64,000 bases of DNA from Enterococcus_K sp051713825 (GCF_051713825.1 NZ_JBIOQR010000001.1:992001-1056000), one strand, 5' to 3'. Shown: positions 25,603 to 35,337, numbered from the stretch's first letter. Numbers and translations: made by a program. The notes: generated by a model from the letters alone, not told the origin.

Positions 25603-27795
25603 TTATTTCATGTGTTTAACACGTGAAGAGATTTCTTTGTGACGGCCGTGAACCATTGGGCGTGCTTGAGGGTTTCCAAGGTAACCGCAAGTTCGTTTCA
25701 CTACGTCACATGTTTTCGGATCATGGTTACCACATTCAGGACACTCGAAGCCACGTTCAGTTGGTGTGAAGTCTCCTTCAAACCCACATGCGTAACAATG
25801 GTCAATCGGTGTGTTTGTTCCTAGGTAGCCAACTTTATCGTAGGCGTAATCCCAAACCGCTTCAAGTGCTTTCGGATTTTGTTGAAGTACTGGATATTCA
25901 CAATAATGAATAAAACCACCCGAACAATAAGCAGGATAATCTTTTTCAAAATCAAGTTTCTCAAAAGGTGTTGGATTCTTACGCACATCATAATGGAAAC
26001 TATTTGTGTAGTAATCTTTATCCGTAATGTTTTCAACAAGACCAAATTTTTCTGTATCTAATCGACAGAAACGGTCAGTTAAGCTTTCACTAGGTGTTGA
26101 GTACACGCTGAAATGGTACCCATATTCATCACTCCACGCATCTGCATGAGCTTTCAAAGATTTCAAGATACTTAATGTAAATTCTTTCGCTTCAGGTGTT
26201 TTTTCCCACTCGCCGCCAAAGAAAGAAGAGGCAACTTCATAAAGACCAATATAACCCATTGAAACTGTCGCACGGCGGTTTTTGAACAACTCATTAACGG
26301 AGTCTTTGCGTTCCAAACGTTTGCCAAATGCACCATACATGTAAAGAATTGGTGCATTGGCAGGCGTTGCTTCTTTACAACGTTCGACACGATACACAAG
26401 GGCATCCTTCATCGTTCCCAGACGTTCTTCAAGTAAAGACCAGAATTTGTCAACATCCCCATTTGCTTCAAGTGCAATTCGAGGTAAGTTTAATGTGACA
26501 ACACCTAAGTTCATGCGGCCGACATTAATTTCTTCGCCTTGTTCGTCTTTCCATCCTTGAAGGAATGAACGACAACCCATTGGCACTTTGAAACTACCTG
26601 TTAATTCAACAATTTTTTCGTAGTTTAAAATATCTGGATACATACGTTTGGTTGCACATTCTAAAGCCAGCTCTTTAATTTCATAGTTAGGGTCATTTTT
26701 CTCCATATTTACGCCACGTTTTAACGTGAAGATTAGTTTAGGGAAAATCGCTGTTCGATGTTCACTACCTAAACCATTGATTCGGATTTGTAAAATTGCT
26801 CGTTGAATTTCTCGTTCAAACCAACTTGTTCCTAAGCCAAATCCAAGAGAGGTGAAAGGTGTTTGACCATTTGAAGTGAAGAGAGTATTAATCTCATACT
26901 CTAAGCTTTGCATAGCATCAAAGATATCTTTTCGAGTTTTTGATTTAGCATATTCTTCACGGCGTTCTGGCGTTTCAATCCATTCCTCAGCGTCTTTCAA
27001 ATGTTTTTGATAGTTCAACTCAGCGAAAGGCGCAAGTAATTCGTCTGTTCGGTCAGCTGAACATCCGCCGTATTGGCTAGAAGCCACATTGGCAATGATT
27101 TGCGAGATTTGTGCAGTAGCGGTTTGGATTGATTTTGGCGACTCTACTTCTGCATTACCGATTTTGAAGCCTTTAGTTAACATACCTTTAAAATCAATTA
27201 GACAACAATTGGTCATAGGAGTATATGGATGGTAATCAAGATCGTGATAATGAATGTCTCCTTTTTGATGGGCGTTAGCTACATGAGGAGGAAGCATTTT
27301 TAAGCCGATTGATTTACCAACAATTCCAGCTGTTAAATCACGTTGTGTGTTAAAAACATCACTATCTTTATTGGCATTTTCGTTAACTACCGATTGATCC
27401 TTGTTAATTAGTTTGCCAATAGTGAAGTTGATATCTGTCGATTTACTTCTCTCAAAGTCACGACGAGTTCGGTAATTGATATATTCTTCAGCCAGTTGAT
27501 ATTCATTTTTTTCTAATAAAATATGTTCAACGACATTTTGGATTTCGTAAATTTTGATATTTTGGTTGAATCGTTCGACAATTTCTTGATCCACACGGTC
27601 CACAATATCTTGGATACGTTCATGTGCAAGAGGAGTCAATTCATTGGTTAGCTTTTGTTCTGCCTTTAGTAGCGCATCATAAATTTTTTGATCATCGAAA
27701 TCGACTAGACGGCCATCGCGCTTGATAATTTTCATACTTGATAAACGAGTTTGTTCTGCTTTATCTTGTGCACTCGTTTCTTTAATTTCCATCAT
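25603..27795 (-). CDS. nrdD: Anaerobic ribonucleoside-triphosphate reductase
   Basis: A 730-residue class III reductase. An ATP-cone domain is at the N-terminus (about 20-110, KIIKRDGRLVDFDDQKIYDAL). The catalytic barrel includes NCCLID (about 200). The C-terminal zinc site has two CxxC pairs (CYACGFEG and CPECG), and the glycyl-radical loop RTCGYLG carries Gly704. It reduces ribonucleoside triphosphates to dNTPs without oxygen, using formate as reductant in this class. Two NrdR-type boxes lie upstream. It forms an operon with nrdG. Confidence 0.97.
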   Translation of the reverse strand: MMEIKETSAQDKAEQTRLSSMKIIKRDGRLVDFDDQKIYDALLKAEQKLTNELTPLAHERIQDIVDRVDQEIVERFNQNIKIYEIQNVVEHILLEKNEYQLAEEYINYRTRRDFERSKSTDINFTIGKLINKDQSVVNENANKDSDVFNTQRDLTAGIVGKSIGLKMLPPHVANAHQKGDIHYHDLDYHPYTPMTNCCLIDFKGMLTKGFKIGNAEVESPKSIQTATAQISQIIANVASSQYGGCSADRTDELLAPFAELNYQKHLKDAEEWIETPERREEYAKSKTRKDIFDAMQSLEYEINTLFTSNGQTPFTSLGFGLGTSWFEREIQRAILQIRINGLGSEHRTAIFPKLIFTLKRGVNMEKNDPNYEIKELALECATKRMYPDILNYEKIVELTGSFKVPMGCRSFLQGWKDEQGEEINVGRMNLGVVTLNLPRIALEANGDVDKFWSLLEERLGTMKDALVYRVERCKEATPANAPILYMYGAFGKRLERKDSVNELFKNRRATVSMGYIGLYEVASSFFGGEWEKTPEAKEFTLSILKSLKAHADAWSDEYGYHFSVYSTPSESLTDRFCRLDTEKFGLVENITDKDYYTNSFHYDVRKNPTPFEKLDFEKDYPAYCSGGFIHYCEYPVLQQNPKALEAVWDYAYDKVGYLGTNTPIDHCYACGFEGDFTPTERGFECPECGNHDPKTCDVVKRTCGYLGNPQARPMVHGRHKEISSRVKHMK

Positions 27796-27853
27796 TTGTA
27801 TTCACTCCTAATTTTTTGTTCATTAACATCATAAAACAATTTACGGGAAGTAT

Positions 27854-27911
27854 CAACTAGATATAGTGTTTTTTTAGATAAAAAATTAATCGTGCACACT
27901 ATATGTAGTGT
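27854..27911 (-). promoter_or_regulatory. Two NrdR boxes upstream of nrdD
   Basis: ACACTATATGTAGTGT (27896-27911) is a close NrdR-box palindrome and is flanked by GTGC/GCAC extending the symmetry. CAACTAGATATAGTGT (27854-27869) is a weaker second copy. Their starts are 42 bases apart, about four helical turns, which would place the two sites on one face of the DNA. NrdR represses ribonucleotide reductase genes when dATP is plentiful. Confidence 0.75.
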
Positions 27912-28178
27912 GCACAAGAATTGAAAATTTATGAAAACTCATGGTTATTGGTTTTGTGATAGCTTTCATAAGATGTGTAAATTTTCAACCTTTTTTTAGC
28001 AAAAAAATTATTTTTTTGAATACCATTTGCCAGAAATAAATGAAAGGCTTTCATCAGGAGGTCGTCTGTACAAACCAATTTTTGTTTAAAAGAGGAAGCT
28101 GCCTTTTTCAGTCGAAGAAAACGAGCAGGTGGTTTTATAGTATACTATTTATATGAATAGAAGAAAGTGGGCGTTTTA

Positions 28179-28553
28179 ATGGGGTGCTTAGGAAATATAA
28201 TTTGGTTTATCTTTGGCGGATTTGTCGGTGGACTGACGTGGTTTGCAGCAGGGGTGCTTTGGTGTATCACGATTGTCGGGATTCCGATTGGCCTGCAATG
28301 TTTTAAATTAGCAGACTTGAGCTTTTGGCCGTTTGGAAAAGAGGTTGTTTATAGTGCCAGTACCGTCTCATTTCTTGTCAATTTTCTTTGGCTAATTTTC
28401 AGTGGTTTTTGGTTAGCTGTAGCTCATTGTATTAGTGGCGTGCTTTTATGCATCACCGTGATTGGGATTCCGTTTGGCTTACAATCATTCAAACTAGCGA
28501 AATTGGCGCTCATGCCGTTTGGTGCGCAAGTCGTTCTTTCTACTAGATACTAA
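28179..28553 (+). CDS. YccF-domain inner-membrane protein
   Basis: I chose the ATG at 28179 (MGCLGNIIWFIFGGF), with AAGTGGG about 8 bases upstream, giving 124 residues. It contains two tandem YccF repeats with the pattern NxxWxxxxGxxxxxxxxxxGxxxCxTIxGIPxGxQxFKLAxxxxxPFG, at about 5-57 and 65-118, each with two membrane segments. The role of the family is unknown. It stands alone. Confidence 0.88.
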   Translation: MGCLGNIIWFIFGGFVGGLTWFAAGVLWCITIVGIPIGLQCFKLADLSFWPFGKEVVYSASTVSFLVNFLWLIFSGFWLAVAHCISGVLLCITVIGIPFGLQSFKLAKLALMPFGAQVVLSTRY

Positions 28554-28775
28554 AGCTTAGCTCCTGAAATAAGTGAGCGTTTAGCCAGTTTCAGTTGCAC
28601 GAGTTGACGAATATTTTTTTCAATGTGTTCCTTTTTTGCAAGTCACGTTAACTGTTAGGATGCGCTGAAATGTGCTACCATGATAAAAAAACAATCAAAA
28701 AGAATGAGCGGAACAAACAGGCAAATTTTTTTGTCTACTATCTACTGATCATGAGGAGGGGTCCCTATAAAAACG

Positions 28776-29534
28776 ATGATTGATGTCAAACATTTGAGCA
28801 AGACCTATGGAAATAAAGGCAATCACGCCAAAGTCTTGGATAATCTTTCTTTTAGGGTTGAAGAGGGCGAATTTGTAGGAGTTATGGGGCCTAGTGGCGC
28901 AGGGAAAACCACTCTGTTGAACATTCTTGCAACGATTAGCCTACCAACTATCGGTAGTGTTCAAATTGATGGACGCGATATTACACGGATGAAAGAGGAT
29001 CAATTAAATTCGTTTAGAAGAAAAGAGTTAGGCTTTATTTTCCAAGAATTTAATTTATTAGACACCCTAACCAATAGAGACAATATTGTGTTGCCGCTAG
29101 CCGTGAATCGGATTCCCACAGAGGAAATTAATCAGCGAATTCAAAAGGTCTGCGAAATTTTGAACGTGACGGCTGTTTTAGATAAATATCCAGATGAAAT
29201 TTCTGTCGGTCAGCGTCAACGTATTGCGGCTGCCCGAGCGCTTGTAACTAGGCCAAGTGTTATCTTTGCCGATGAGCCCACGGGATCGTTGGATTCAAAA
29301 GCAGCAACAGAATTGCTCCACTATCTATCGGAGATTAATCTACAAGAAGATACGACGATTGTTATGGTGACTCACGATCCTTATACAGCGAGCTTTTGCA
29401 ATCGTATCTTATTTATTAAAGATGGGGCAATTTTTTCAGAGGTTGTTCGTAAAGGGAGCCGCCAAGACTTCTTCAATAAAGTCATCGATATGCAAGCAGC
29501 AATTGGTGGAGGTGGCAAGCTGAATGGTTTATAA
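28776..29534 (+). CDS. BceA-type ABC transporter ATPase
   Basis: A 252-residue ATPase of the peptide-resistance MacB/BceA group. Walker A is GPSGAGKTT, the Q-loop region is GFIFQEFNLLDTLT, the signature is slightly unusual (ISVGQRQRIA), Walker B is VIFADEPTGSLD, and the H-loop is VMVTHDP. AGGAGGGG lies 14 bases upstream of the ATG, rather far. It overlaps the permease gene by 11 bases. These systems detect and remove cell-wall antibiotics such as bacitracin; here no histidine kinase or response regulator is adjacent. Confidence 0.9.
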   Translation: MIDVKHLSKTYGNKGNHAKVLDNLSFRVEEGEFVGVMGPSGAGKTTLLNILATISLPTIGSVQIDGRDITRMKEDQLNSFRRKELGFIFQEFNLLDTLTNRDNIVLPLAVNRIPTEEINQRIQKVCEILNVTAVLDKYPDEISVGQRQRIAAARALVTRPSVIFADEPTGSLDSKAATELLHYLSEINLQEDTTIVMVTHDPYTASFCNRILFIKDGAIFSEVVRKGSRQDFFNKVIDMQAAIGGGGKLNGL

Positions 29535-31572
29535 ATTAGCCGCGCGCAGTTTTTTCCGACAACTACAAGTCTATTTTGGCTATTTTGTAAGTATGGCTAT
29601 CGCGGTGATGATTTATTATTCATTCAGTGCGATGACTTATGACCAGCCGTTGTTGCGCCGGGCCAGTCAAGATGTGCGGATTGAAAGCTTCTTACGAATG
29701 GGTAGTGTTATGGTGATTCTCGTCATTTTGTTTTTTATGGTGAGTGCCAACCGTTTTTTTGTTAATAAACGCTACAAAGAGGTTGGTCTGTATCGACTTT
29801 TTGGGATGAGTAAATTACGAATATCTGCACTCTTTTTTTGTGAAACGATGGTTTTGGGCAGTATCTCCTTAATTGTGGGTGTCTTTTTTGGGGTGGTATT
29901 CTCTAAGTTGTTTTCGATGATTTTAGTGAAGGCAATGGACTTATCAGTCGGCAGCGACTTTTTTATTTCTTGGCCCTCCATCTCAAATACGATTGTGGTC
30001 TTTTTCTTTATCTTACTACTGGTTTCAATTAGAAGTACCTTAATGATTTTTCAATATCAGCTAAATGGATTTTTTAAACGAAAAAGCCGGTCATTAACAA
30101 AAAAAGTTCGAGTGACCGGCTGGACGTTTCTATTTGGCTTTTTGGGTGTGGTGATGATGGGCGCCGGATATGGCCTATCAACATACATCCGTCATGTCTT
30201 ACCGAAAATGATTCTCTTAACAGATAGCTACGGTTGGATTCTTGGGATGCCGTTTCTGATTTTTCTGTTATGTGTGATAGGGACGTATCTGTTTTTTGGT
30301 CAAACGATGAAAGTCATCTATTATTTGGCCGGTTCTTGGAGAAATCGCGCGTACAAAGATTTGCATGTGCTCTCTTTAGGGAATGCAAAGGTTCATTTGG
30401 CCAAAAACTGGCGGATGATGGCGTGGGTAGCAATTATTTTAGGTATCTCGTTGGCCTCAATTGGGGGGACGGCCTTTTTTGTTTCAGTGGCAATGAAGAC
30501 TATCCAAATTGATAACCCTGCTTCCTTTCAAGTTCGCTCAGAGGATGTCGGCAGGGTTAAACAGGTTCTTGCTGAGAACCAATCCCCAATTTTAGCTGAA
30601 GTGTCGTTGACCTATAAGGCTGTTGCTGCAGAAGTGACGACCTCGCTAGGAGATGAGAGCGACACGTATGTCACGGTTTCTAACTTGATTTCAGAAGAAG
30701 AGTATCAATCATTTAAACAAATCAATCCCAAGTTGCCAGAGGTTTCTTTGGTCGATGAAAAGCATGTGGTGATTTTGGATAGTTTGAAGACGATCCTTAA
30801 TGGATTTGAACAATACGGGTCGGACATCCTCTTTTCGGGAAATATTGCGGCTGTTTACCAGAAGAGTCAGCCGGATTATTTAGGCGACTCGTTACTTCGA
30901 TATATGGGGGGCGCAGGCATGACTTGTGTTGTTTCAGATGAAGTCTTTAATCAAGCAGAAGGCCTTGTCTACCAAGTGGATTCAATCAATATTTCAGCAA
31001 AAGATGAGGAGCGATTGGGCAAAGAATTGGATGGTCAATTGACACAAACCTGGGGCAACGAAATTGTCTCTAGCTATCGTGCCAGTCAATCAGGCTTAGT
31101 TGGCTCAATTAAACCTGTAACCAAAAACGGTCAGGAAGAAGAGTTGAGTTACTTACGCTTAAATCTGAGTAACCGGCATCCAAATATCCGTGCAGCAAGA
31201 CGGCAGATGGGGATTTTGGTTTATGTAGCTGTGTTTATCGGTATGATTTGTATGATTGCGACCGGAAGTATCTTGATGCTTCGCCAATTTTCAGAAGCGA
31301 GTTCAGAGCGTGAAAATTATCGTTTATTAAAGAAGATGGGGATTCCAAGAAAACAATTAAACCATTTTATCTATCAAGAAAATGCGCGCGTTTTTTTTAC
31401 ACCGATGATTATCGGGTTTTTGCATGCCTATTTTGCTATCCGATTTTTCAGCGAGCTGGTGTCTGAAGCTAGTTATTGGTTAGCCTATCTTTTCTGTGGA
31501 TTACTCGTGATTGTCTATAGTTTCTTTTATGTCTTAACTATTTTACTTTATGGCAAGATTGTTGAAAAATAA
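29524..31572 (+). CDS. BceB-type ABC transporter permease
   Basis: A 682-residue permease, partner of the preceding ATPase. It has FtsX-type membrane domains at the N-terminus (about 15-310, eight hydrophobic segments) and C-terminus (about 575-680, three segments). The large external domain expected of BceB proteins is at about 320-560, between segments 7 and 8 by family pattern. It starts MVYKLAARSFFRQLQVYFGY. BceB proteins bind the peptide-lipid complex and also signal to a BceS kinase; no kinase is seen here, so it may talk to a distant one. Peptide antibiotic resistance is the inferred role. Confidence 0.88.
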   Translation: MVYKLAARSFFRQLQVYFGYFVSMAIAVMIYYSFSAMTYDQPLLRRASQDVRIESFLRMGSVMVILVILFFMVSANRFFVNKRYKEVGLYRLFGMSKLRISALFFCETMVLGSISLIVGVFFGVVFSKLFSMILVKAMDLSVGSDFFISWPSISNTIVVFFFILLLVSIRSTLMIFQYQLNGFFKRKSRSLTKKVRVTGWTFLFGFLGVVMMGAGYGLSTYIRHVLPKMILLTDSYGWILGMPFLIFLLCVIGTYLFFGQTMKVIYYLAGSWRNRAYKDLHVLSLGNAKVHLAKNWRMMAWVAIILGISLASIGGTAFFVSVAMKTIQIDNPASFQVRSEDVGRVKQVLAENQSPILAEVSLTYKAVAAEVTTSLGDESDTYVTVSNLISEEEYQSFKQINPKLPEVSLVDEKHVVILDSLKTILNGFEQYGSDILFSGNIAAVYQKSQPDYLGDSLLRYMGGAGMTCVVSDEVFNQAEGLVYQVDSINISAKDEERLGKELDGQLTQTWGNEIVSSYRASQSGLVGSIKPVTKNGQEEELSYLRLNLSNRHPNIRAARRQMGILVYVAVFIGMICMIATGSILMLRQFSEASSERENYRLLKKMGIPRKQLNHFIYQENARVFFTPMIIGFLHAYFAIRFFSELVSEASYWLAYLFCGLLVIVYSFFYVLTILLYGKIVEK

Positions 31573-31589
31573 ATAGGCCAATTATTCGA

Positions 31590-31780
31590 TAAGGATTGTC
31601 ACTAGGAGTCATGTCAGAACTCCTTAAAAGCGTGTAGGGGAATCTGTGAACTTTAATTTATAGGCGAGCGACTCTGGAGTCATCGGAGTACAATGGAGCT
31701 GACGAGCCGAAATAGAACCACATGATTCAAATAAAAGAACCCGATAACACTTATCATTCTTTGAGGAGCATGATATACTT
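31590..31780. other. Structured intergenic region before pepA
   Basis: The stretch 31600-31720 has repeated GGAGTCAT words (near 31606 and 31676), an apparent partly paired series (ACTCTGGAGTCATCGGAGTACAATGGAGC), and no open frame. TATACT near 31774 may be the -10 of the downstream aminopeptidase. I cannot name it. Confidence 0.3.
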
Positions 31781-31806
31781 TTTAAGAGAAGAAAGGAGTT
31801 TTTTCG

Positions 31807-32889
31807 ATGAATAAAAAAGAGGAAAATTTACTAATTGAGTTAACAAGCGCTAGAGGCGTTCCTGGAAATGAAGAAGAGGTTCGCGAAGTCTTTAAAAAAT
31901 ATGCACAACCATACGCAGAAGATATCTTTTTCGATGGTCTAGGTAGTGTAATTGCTAAACATTCTGGGACAGGAGGCGGACCTAAAATCTTTATTTCAGG
32001 TCACATGGATGAAGTTGGGTTTATGGTTACCAAAATTACGGACAAAGGCTTTATCGAATTTCAAACGCTTGGCGGTTGGTGGGGACAAGTGATGTTGGCC
32101 CAACAAGTAGAGATTAAAACGCAAGAGGGTAAAATTATCCATGGGGTGATTGGATCGAAACCACCACACGTTTTGACACCGGCTGTTCGTAATAAACCAT
32201 ACGACATCAAGGATATGTTTATCGATATTGGTGCCTCAAGTGCAGATGAAGCAAAAGGTTGGGGCCTTCGCCCAGGCGATATGGTGACGCCTTATATCGA
32301 ATATAAACGTCTGAATGATAGCAAATTCTTGTTAGCAAAAGCGTGGGATAATCGAATTGGAACAGCTGTTTCTTTACGTGTGTTAGAAAACTTATCAAAA
32401 GAAGAACATCCAAATGTCTTGTTTGCTGGAAGCGATGTGCAAGAAGAAGTTGGTTTACGCGGTGCAAGAACGAGTACCCATTTAGTTAATCCAGATGTTG
32501 CCTTGGCTTTGGATACAGGAACAGCAGGGGATACTCCTGGAATGACAGCAAAAGAAGCAGATTCCGTTTTAGGAGAAGGACCGCAAATTCTTATTTTTGA
32601 CGCATCAATGATCCCTCATAAAAAATTATTGAACTTTGTGATTCGTGTGGCTGAAGAATTAGAGATTCCGTTCCAATACACCGTGATTACAGGCGGTGGA
32701 ACAGACGCGGGGCAAATGCATTTAACGCGTGATGGGGTTCCTTCAGTAGCCATTACCGTACCGGTTCGTTATCTGCACTCTCATACGTCAGTTATTCATG
32801 AAGACGATTATTTTAATACAGTCAAATTAGTCACAGAAGTGGTTCGCCGATTGGATAGAGAAACAGTCGAAGAACTTAGAAGTTACTAG
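31807..32889 (+). CDS. pepA: M42-family glutamyl/leucyl aminopeptidase
   Basis: A 360-residue metallopeptidase of the M42 tetrahedral aminopeptidase family. Metal and catalytic motifs are ISGHMDEVGF (first His and Asp), AKAWDNRIG (bridging Asp), DVQEEVGLRGA (catalytic Glu-Glu), and the final His in LHSHTSVIHEDDY. AAGGAGTTTTTTC precedes the start. In lactic acid bacteria PepA removes N-terminal Glu/Asp from peptides in the cytoplasm. The gene symbol is by family; substrate preference cannot be told from sequence. Confidence 0.9.
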   Translation: MNKKEENLLIELTSARGVPGNEEEVREVFKKYAQPYAEDIFFDGLGSVIAKHSGTGGGPKIFISGHMDEVGFMVTKITDKGFIEFQTLGGWWGQVMLAQQVEIKTQEGKIIHGVIGSKPPHVLTPAVRNKPYDIKDMFIDIGASSADEAKGWGLRPGDMVTPYIEYKRLNDSKFLLAKAWDNRIGTAVSLRVLENLSKEEHPNVLFAGSDVQEEVGLRGARTSTHLVNPDVALALDTGTAGDTPGMTAKEADSVLGEGPQILIFDASMIPHKKLLNFVIRVAEELEIPFQYTVITGGGTDAGQMHLTRDGVPSVAITVPVRYLHSHTSVIHEDDYFNTVKLVTEVVRRLDRETVEELRSY

Positions 32890-32909
32890 AAAGAACATAA
32901 GGAGAAAAA

Positions 32910-33725
32910 ATGAAAGTTAGTATTTCAGAATATAAAAGAAGAGCGAAAGAAGCTCTAGCAGGTCAATGGGGCGTAAACGCGGGCGTTTTCTTTATGATTG
33001 GTTTGACAACAGTCATTGTGACATCAATTGTTACCAGCCTTTCAAATTATCCACCAGAGTCGCCACAAAATGAGATCTTCAATTGGATGATTTCAATTTT
33101 CATATTATTTGCTTTTACTTATGGCAGTTATTATGTAGGTTTGTTTGTTATCCGTGGTGGACGTGCCAATATTGGTCAAATTTTTAGTGTCTTTCAAAGT
33201 AAATATTATTTTCCATTATTATTAATCAATTTGCTTGAAACAGTTGTCCAATTAATTATTGGTTTCATTTTATTGATTCCAGTCTTTTTAATCGCAGGGG
33301 CGTCAATCTATGCTGCAATTACTATTTCTACTCAATCAGCTTATACACAAATTAAAGCATTTGATTCTATGATGAATGGTGTGAGTATCGGTTTGGTTGT
33401 TGTTGCAGTACTATTTTTTATCGTGGTCGCTATTGTAACTTATTTAATCTCAGCTGTATTCCGGTTCACTGTTCTAGCAAAAATGGACTTTCCACACCTT
33501 ACAATCATTGAAGCCCTTCGTTATGCATGGTTGTTATTAAAAGATCGCATGGGACAATATTTATTGCTACAACTGTCATTTATCGGCTGGTATATTCTAG
33601 GGACAATCTGCTTAGTTGTTGGTGTTTTTTGGGTGATGGCTTATCAAAACGTCTGCACTTCAGCTTTTTATGATGAGGCACGTCAGCAAAAAGGCAACCC
33701 ACAAGAATTATCAATTGGCAGATAG
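32910..33725 (+). CDS. DUF975-family membrane protein
   Basis: A 271-residue protein starting MKVSISEYKRRAKEALAGQW, the typical opening of DUF975 proteins, followed by about six membrane segments (from about 25 to 255). The family includes the RALF-like pattern AKMDFPHLTIIEALRYAWLL in a cytoplasmic loop. It lies 20 bases after pepA with AAGGAGAAAAA, so the two may be co-transcribed. Function unknown. Confidence 0.85.
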   Translation: MKVSISEYKRRAKEALAGQWGVNAGVFFMIGLTTVIVTSIVTSLSNYPPESPQNEIFNWMISIFILFAFTYGSYYVGLFVIRGGRANIGQIFSVFQSKYYFPLLLINLLETVVQLIIGFILLIPVFLIAGASIYAAITISTQSAYTQIKAFDSMMNGVSIGLVVVAVLFFIVVAIVTYLISAVFRFTVLAKMDFPHLTIIEALRYAWLLLKDRMGQYLLLQLSFIGWYILGTICLVVGVFWVMAYQNVCTSAFYDEARQQKGNPQELSIGR

Positions 33726-33746
33726 GTCGATAAAACAAGAACAAAA

Positions 33747-34354
33747 GTAAGCCCGAAGTAAACTTTATTAGTGAGTAATTGAAGGGCAACACAAATAGCC
33801 TGGTTTCTCCAATTTTTTTGGCAGAAATCAAGCTATTTTTTACTTTTTCGTTTCTTTGCGAGACAATCTTTTACAAGTAGTCTGCATAGAATCCGACCAA
33901 GGCAAAAATTCATAAAGAATTTCTGGATTCTCAAGGAACGGTTTATTCAGTAGCTGTCGGAAAAGCTACGTCAGGTAATCTTTGGAGTTTAAGTCGTTCG
34001 CCTTTGCTGTTGCGACAAGACTCAAGTAGATGGCATTGGCCTGTCCACTTGACTGAAGCCAGTTCTTTCTTCCCAGCGTTAGTGGCCTAGCATCACATAA
34101 AAGAGCTGGTGATTTTGATTATCTATCGAACGGCAGTGGCTACTGGTCTCGACCTGATTCGGTATATAGAATCCCTATTTGATCGTGTGCCAAATATGGA
34201 AACTGTATCAGATGAAGGGTTGGATGTCTTACTTTCCTAAAAAACAGACGTTCAAGCGTTATGTACAACCCACGTACAAATAGACCAAATAACCTAATCT
34301 TAGTATAAGGCTTGGGCTATTTGGCGTTTAGGTACTATTTTATTAGTCACTTAC
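33747..34354. repeat. IS66-derived non-autonomous repeat, copy 2 (inverted)
   Basis: The same unit as 17860-18574 but on the other strand and about 100 bases shorter. It begins GTAAGCCCGAAGTAAACTTT at 33747 and ends with the complement of GTAAGTGACTAATAAAATAG at 34354. The minus strand carries the ELASV...HLLESCRNS and EKPF-type fragment with more damage than copy 1; the plus strand carries YRTAVATGLDLIRYIESLF followed by DRVPNMETVSDEG. No target duplication is visible. Confidence 0.75.
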
Positions 34355-34390
34355 GTTAAAAGAGTTCTGCAACCTATTTTTTTAATAAAA

Positions 34391-34435
34391 ATAGGCTGGA
34401 TCATATACTTTTTTTCAACATATGATCTAGCCTAT
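34391..34435 (-). terminator. Hairpin after the lipoprotein gene
   Basis: ATAGGCTGGATCATAT (34391-34406) pairs with ATATGATCTAGCCTAT (34420-34435), with one mismatch. It lies just downstream of the minus-strand lipoprotein and would end its transcript; on the minus strand it is followed by TTTTTATTAAAA. A related sequence occurs at 36430-36461. Confidence 0.7.
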
Positions 34436-34514
34436 TTAATTTAACTGAATACTTGCATGGTAGAAAGAGACGCACGACACCTTTCTATTAGGTAGCAATA
34501 ATAATACAGGAAAA

Positions 34515-35324
34515 CTACTCTTCCTTTTCTTCCACTATTTCAGATATAGTTTCATTCAATATCTCTAAATCCTCAATTTCAATAGGATTTTCTTGTAATT
34601 CTGCCAAAGAATCATCTGAAACTATTTCTGTATCGGGTCTTTCATACAATTCTGTTTCATCATTTTTATCAAATCTTGTTAAGTAGTCTGCCATTATCTG
34701 ATAAAAATCTTCCTCTAAACCCAATTCATTACCGGGAACTTTTATTAAGTAAAGAGCAACTTCATCCCCAGGAAACGAATTTTTAACACCGTTAATATTT
34801 ACAACGACCTCTTCTGACAGCTCCTCTTGACTAAGCGTTGGAGCTTCTGGTGCTCTTTTTTCAAGAAACCCAAGTTCTTCTTTAGTAATTAAACCTCCTG
34901 GCTCATAAATGGTAATTTCTTTTCCAACCAACTCTTCACTATTATGTAAAGCAGTCCTAACATGAACAACTATCTTGGTGAAAGGAGCTCCATTTTCATA
35001 TTCATGAAATACAAAGGGTTCAGCTGACATCACAACTCCTTCAATGCCAATTTCTGTTAAGTCTTCTACATCCTCCATAGTATTCACTTCAACCATAGCT
35101 AGTGAAGTTGTAGTTATTTTTTCTTTAGCTTCATACTCTTTACTCATTGTTATCCCATACTCTTTTAACTCTTTTAATTGTTTGGAACTAATGCTTTGAT
35201 TCTTATCTATATTTTTTACTGTATTTCCACCATCATTTCTAAGTAATACTTTTTCAGTCTTTGCTTTATTCACCCCACAGCCAGTCAAGATTAATATCGT
35301 AATCAATAATATTATTTTTTTCAT
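34515..35324 (-). CDS. Lipoprotein downstream of secreted metalloprotease
   Basis: The ATG at 35324 (MKKIILLITILILTGCGVNK) follows AAGGGTGG; the upstream ATG at 35372 adds residues that spoil the signal peptide. The 269-residue product has a lipobox LTGC (Cys at about 16), so it is anchored to the outer face of the membrane. The mature part is acidic with no motif I recognise; the tail is Glu-rich. It begins 13 bases after the metalloprotease stop, so it is in the same operon and may be its chaperone, inhibitor or substrate-binding partner. Confidence 0.75.
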   Translation of the reverse strand: MKKIILLITILILTGCGVNKAKTEKVLLRNDGGNTVKNIDKNQSISSKQLKELKEYGITMSKEYEAKEKITTTSLAMVEVNTMEDVEDLTEIGIEGVVMSAEPFVFHEYENGAPFTKIVVHVRTALHNSEELVGKEITIYEPGGLITKEELGFLEKRAPEAPTLSQEELSEEVVVNINGVKNSFPGDEVALYLIKVPGNELGLEEDFYQIMADYLTRFDKNDETELYERPDTEIVSDDSLAELQENPIEIEDLEILNETISEIVEEKEE

Positions 35325-35337
35325 AAATAACCACCCT

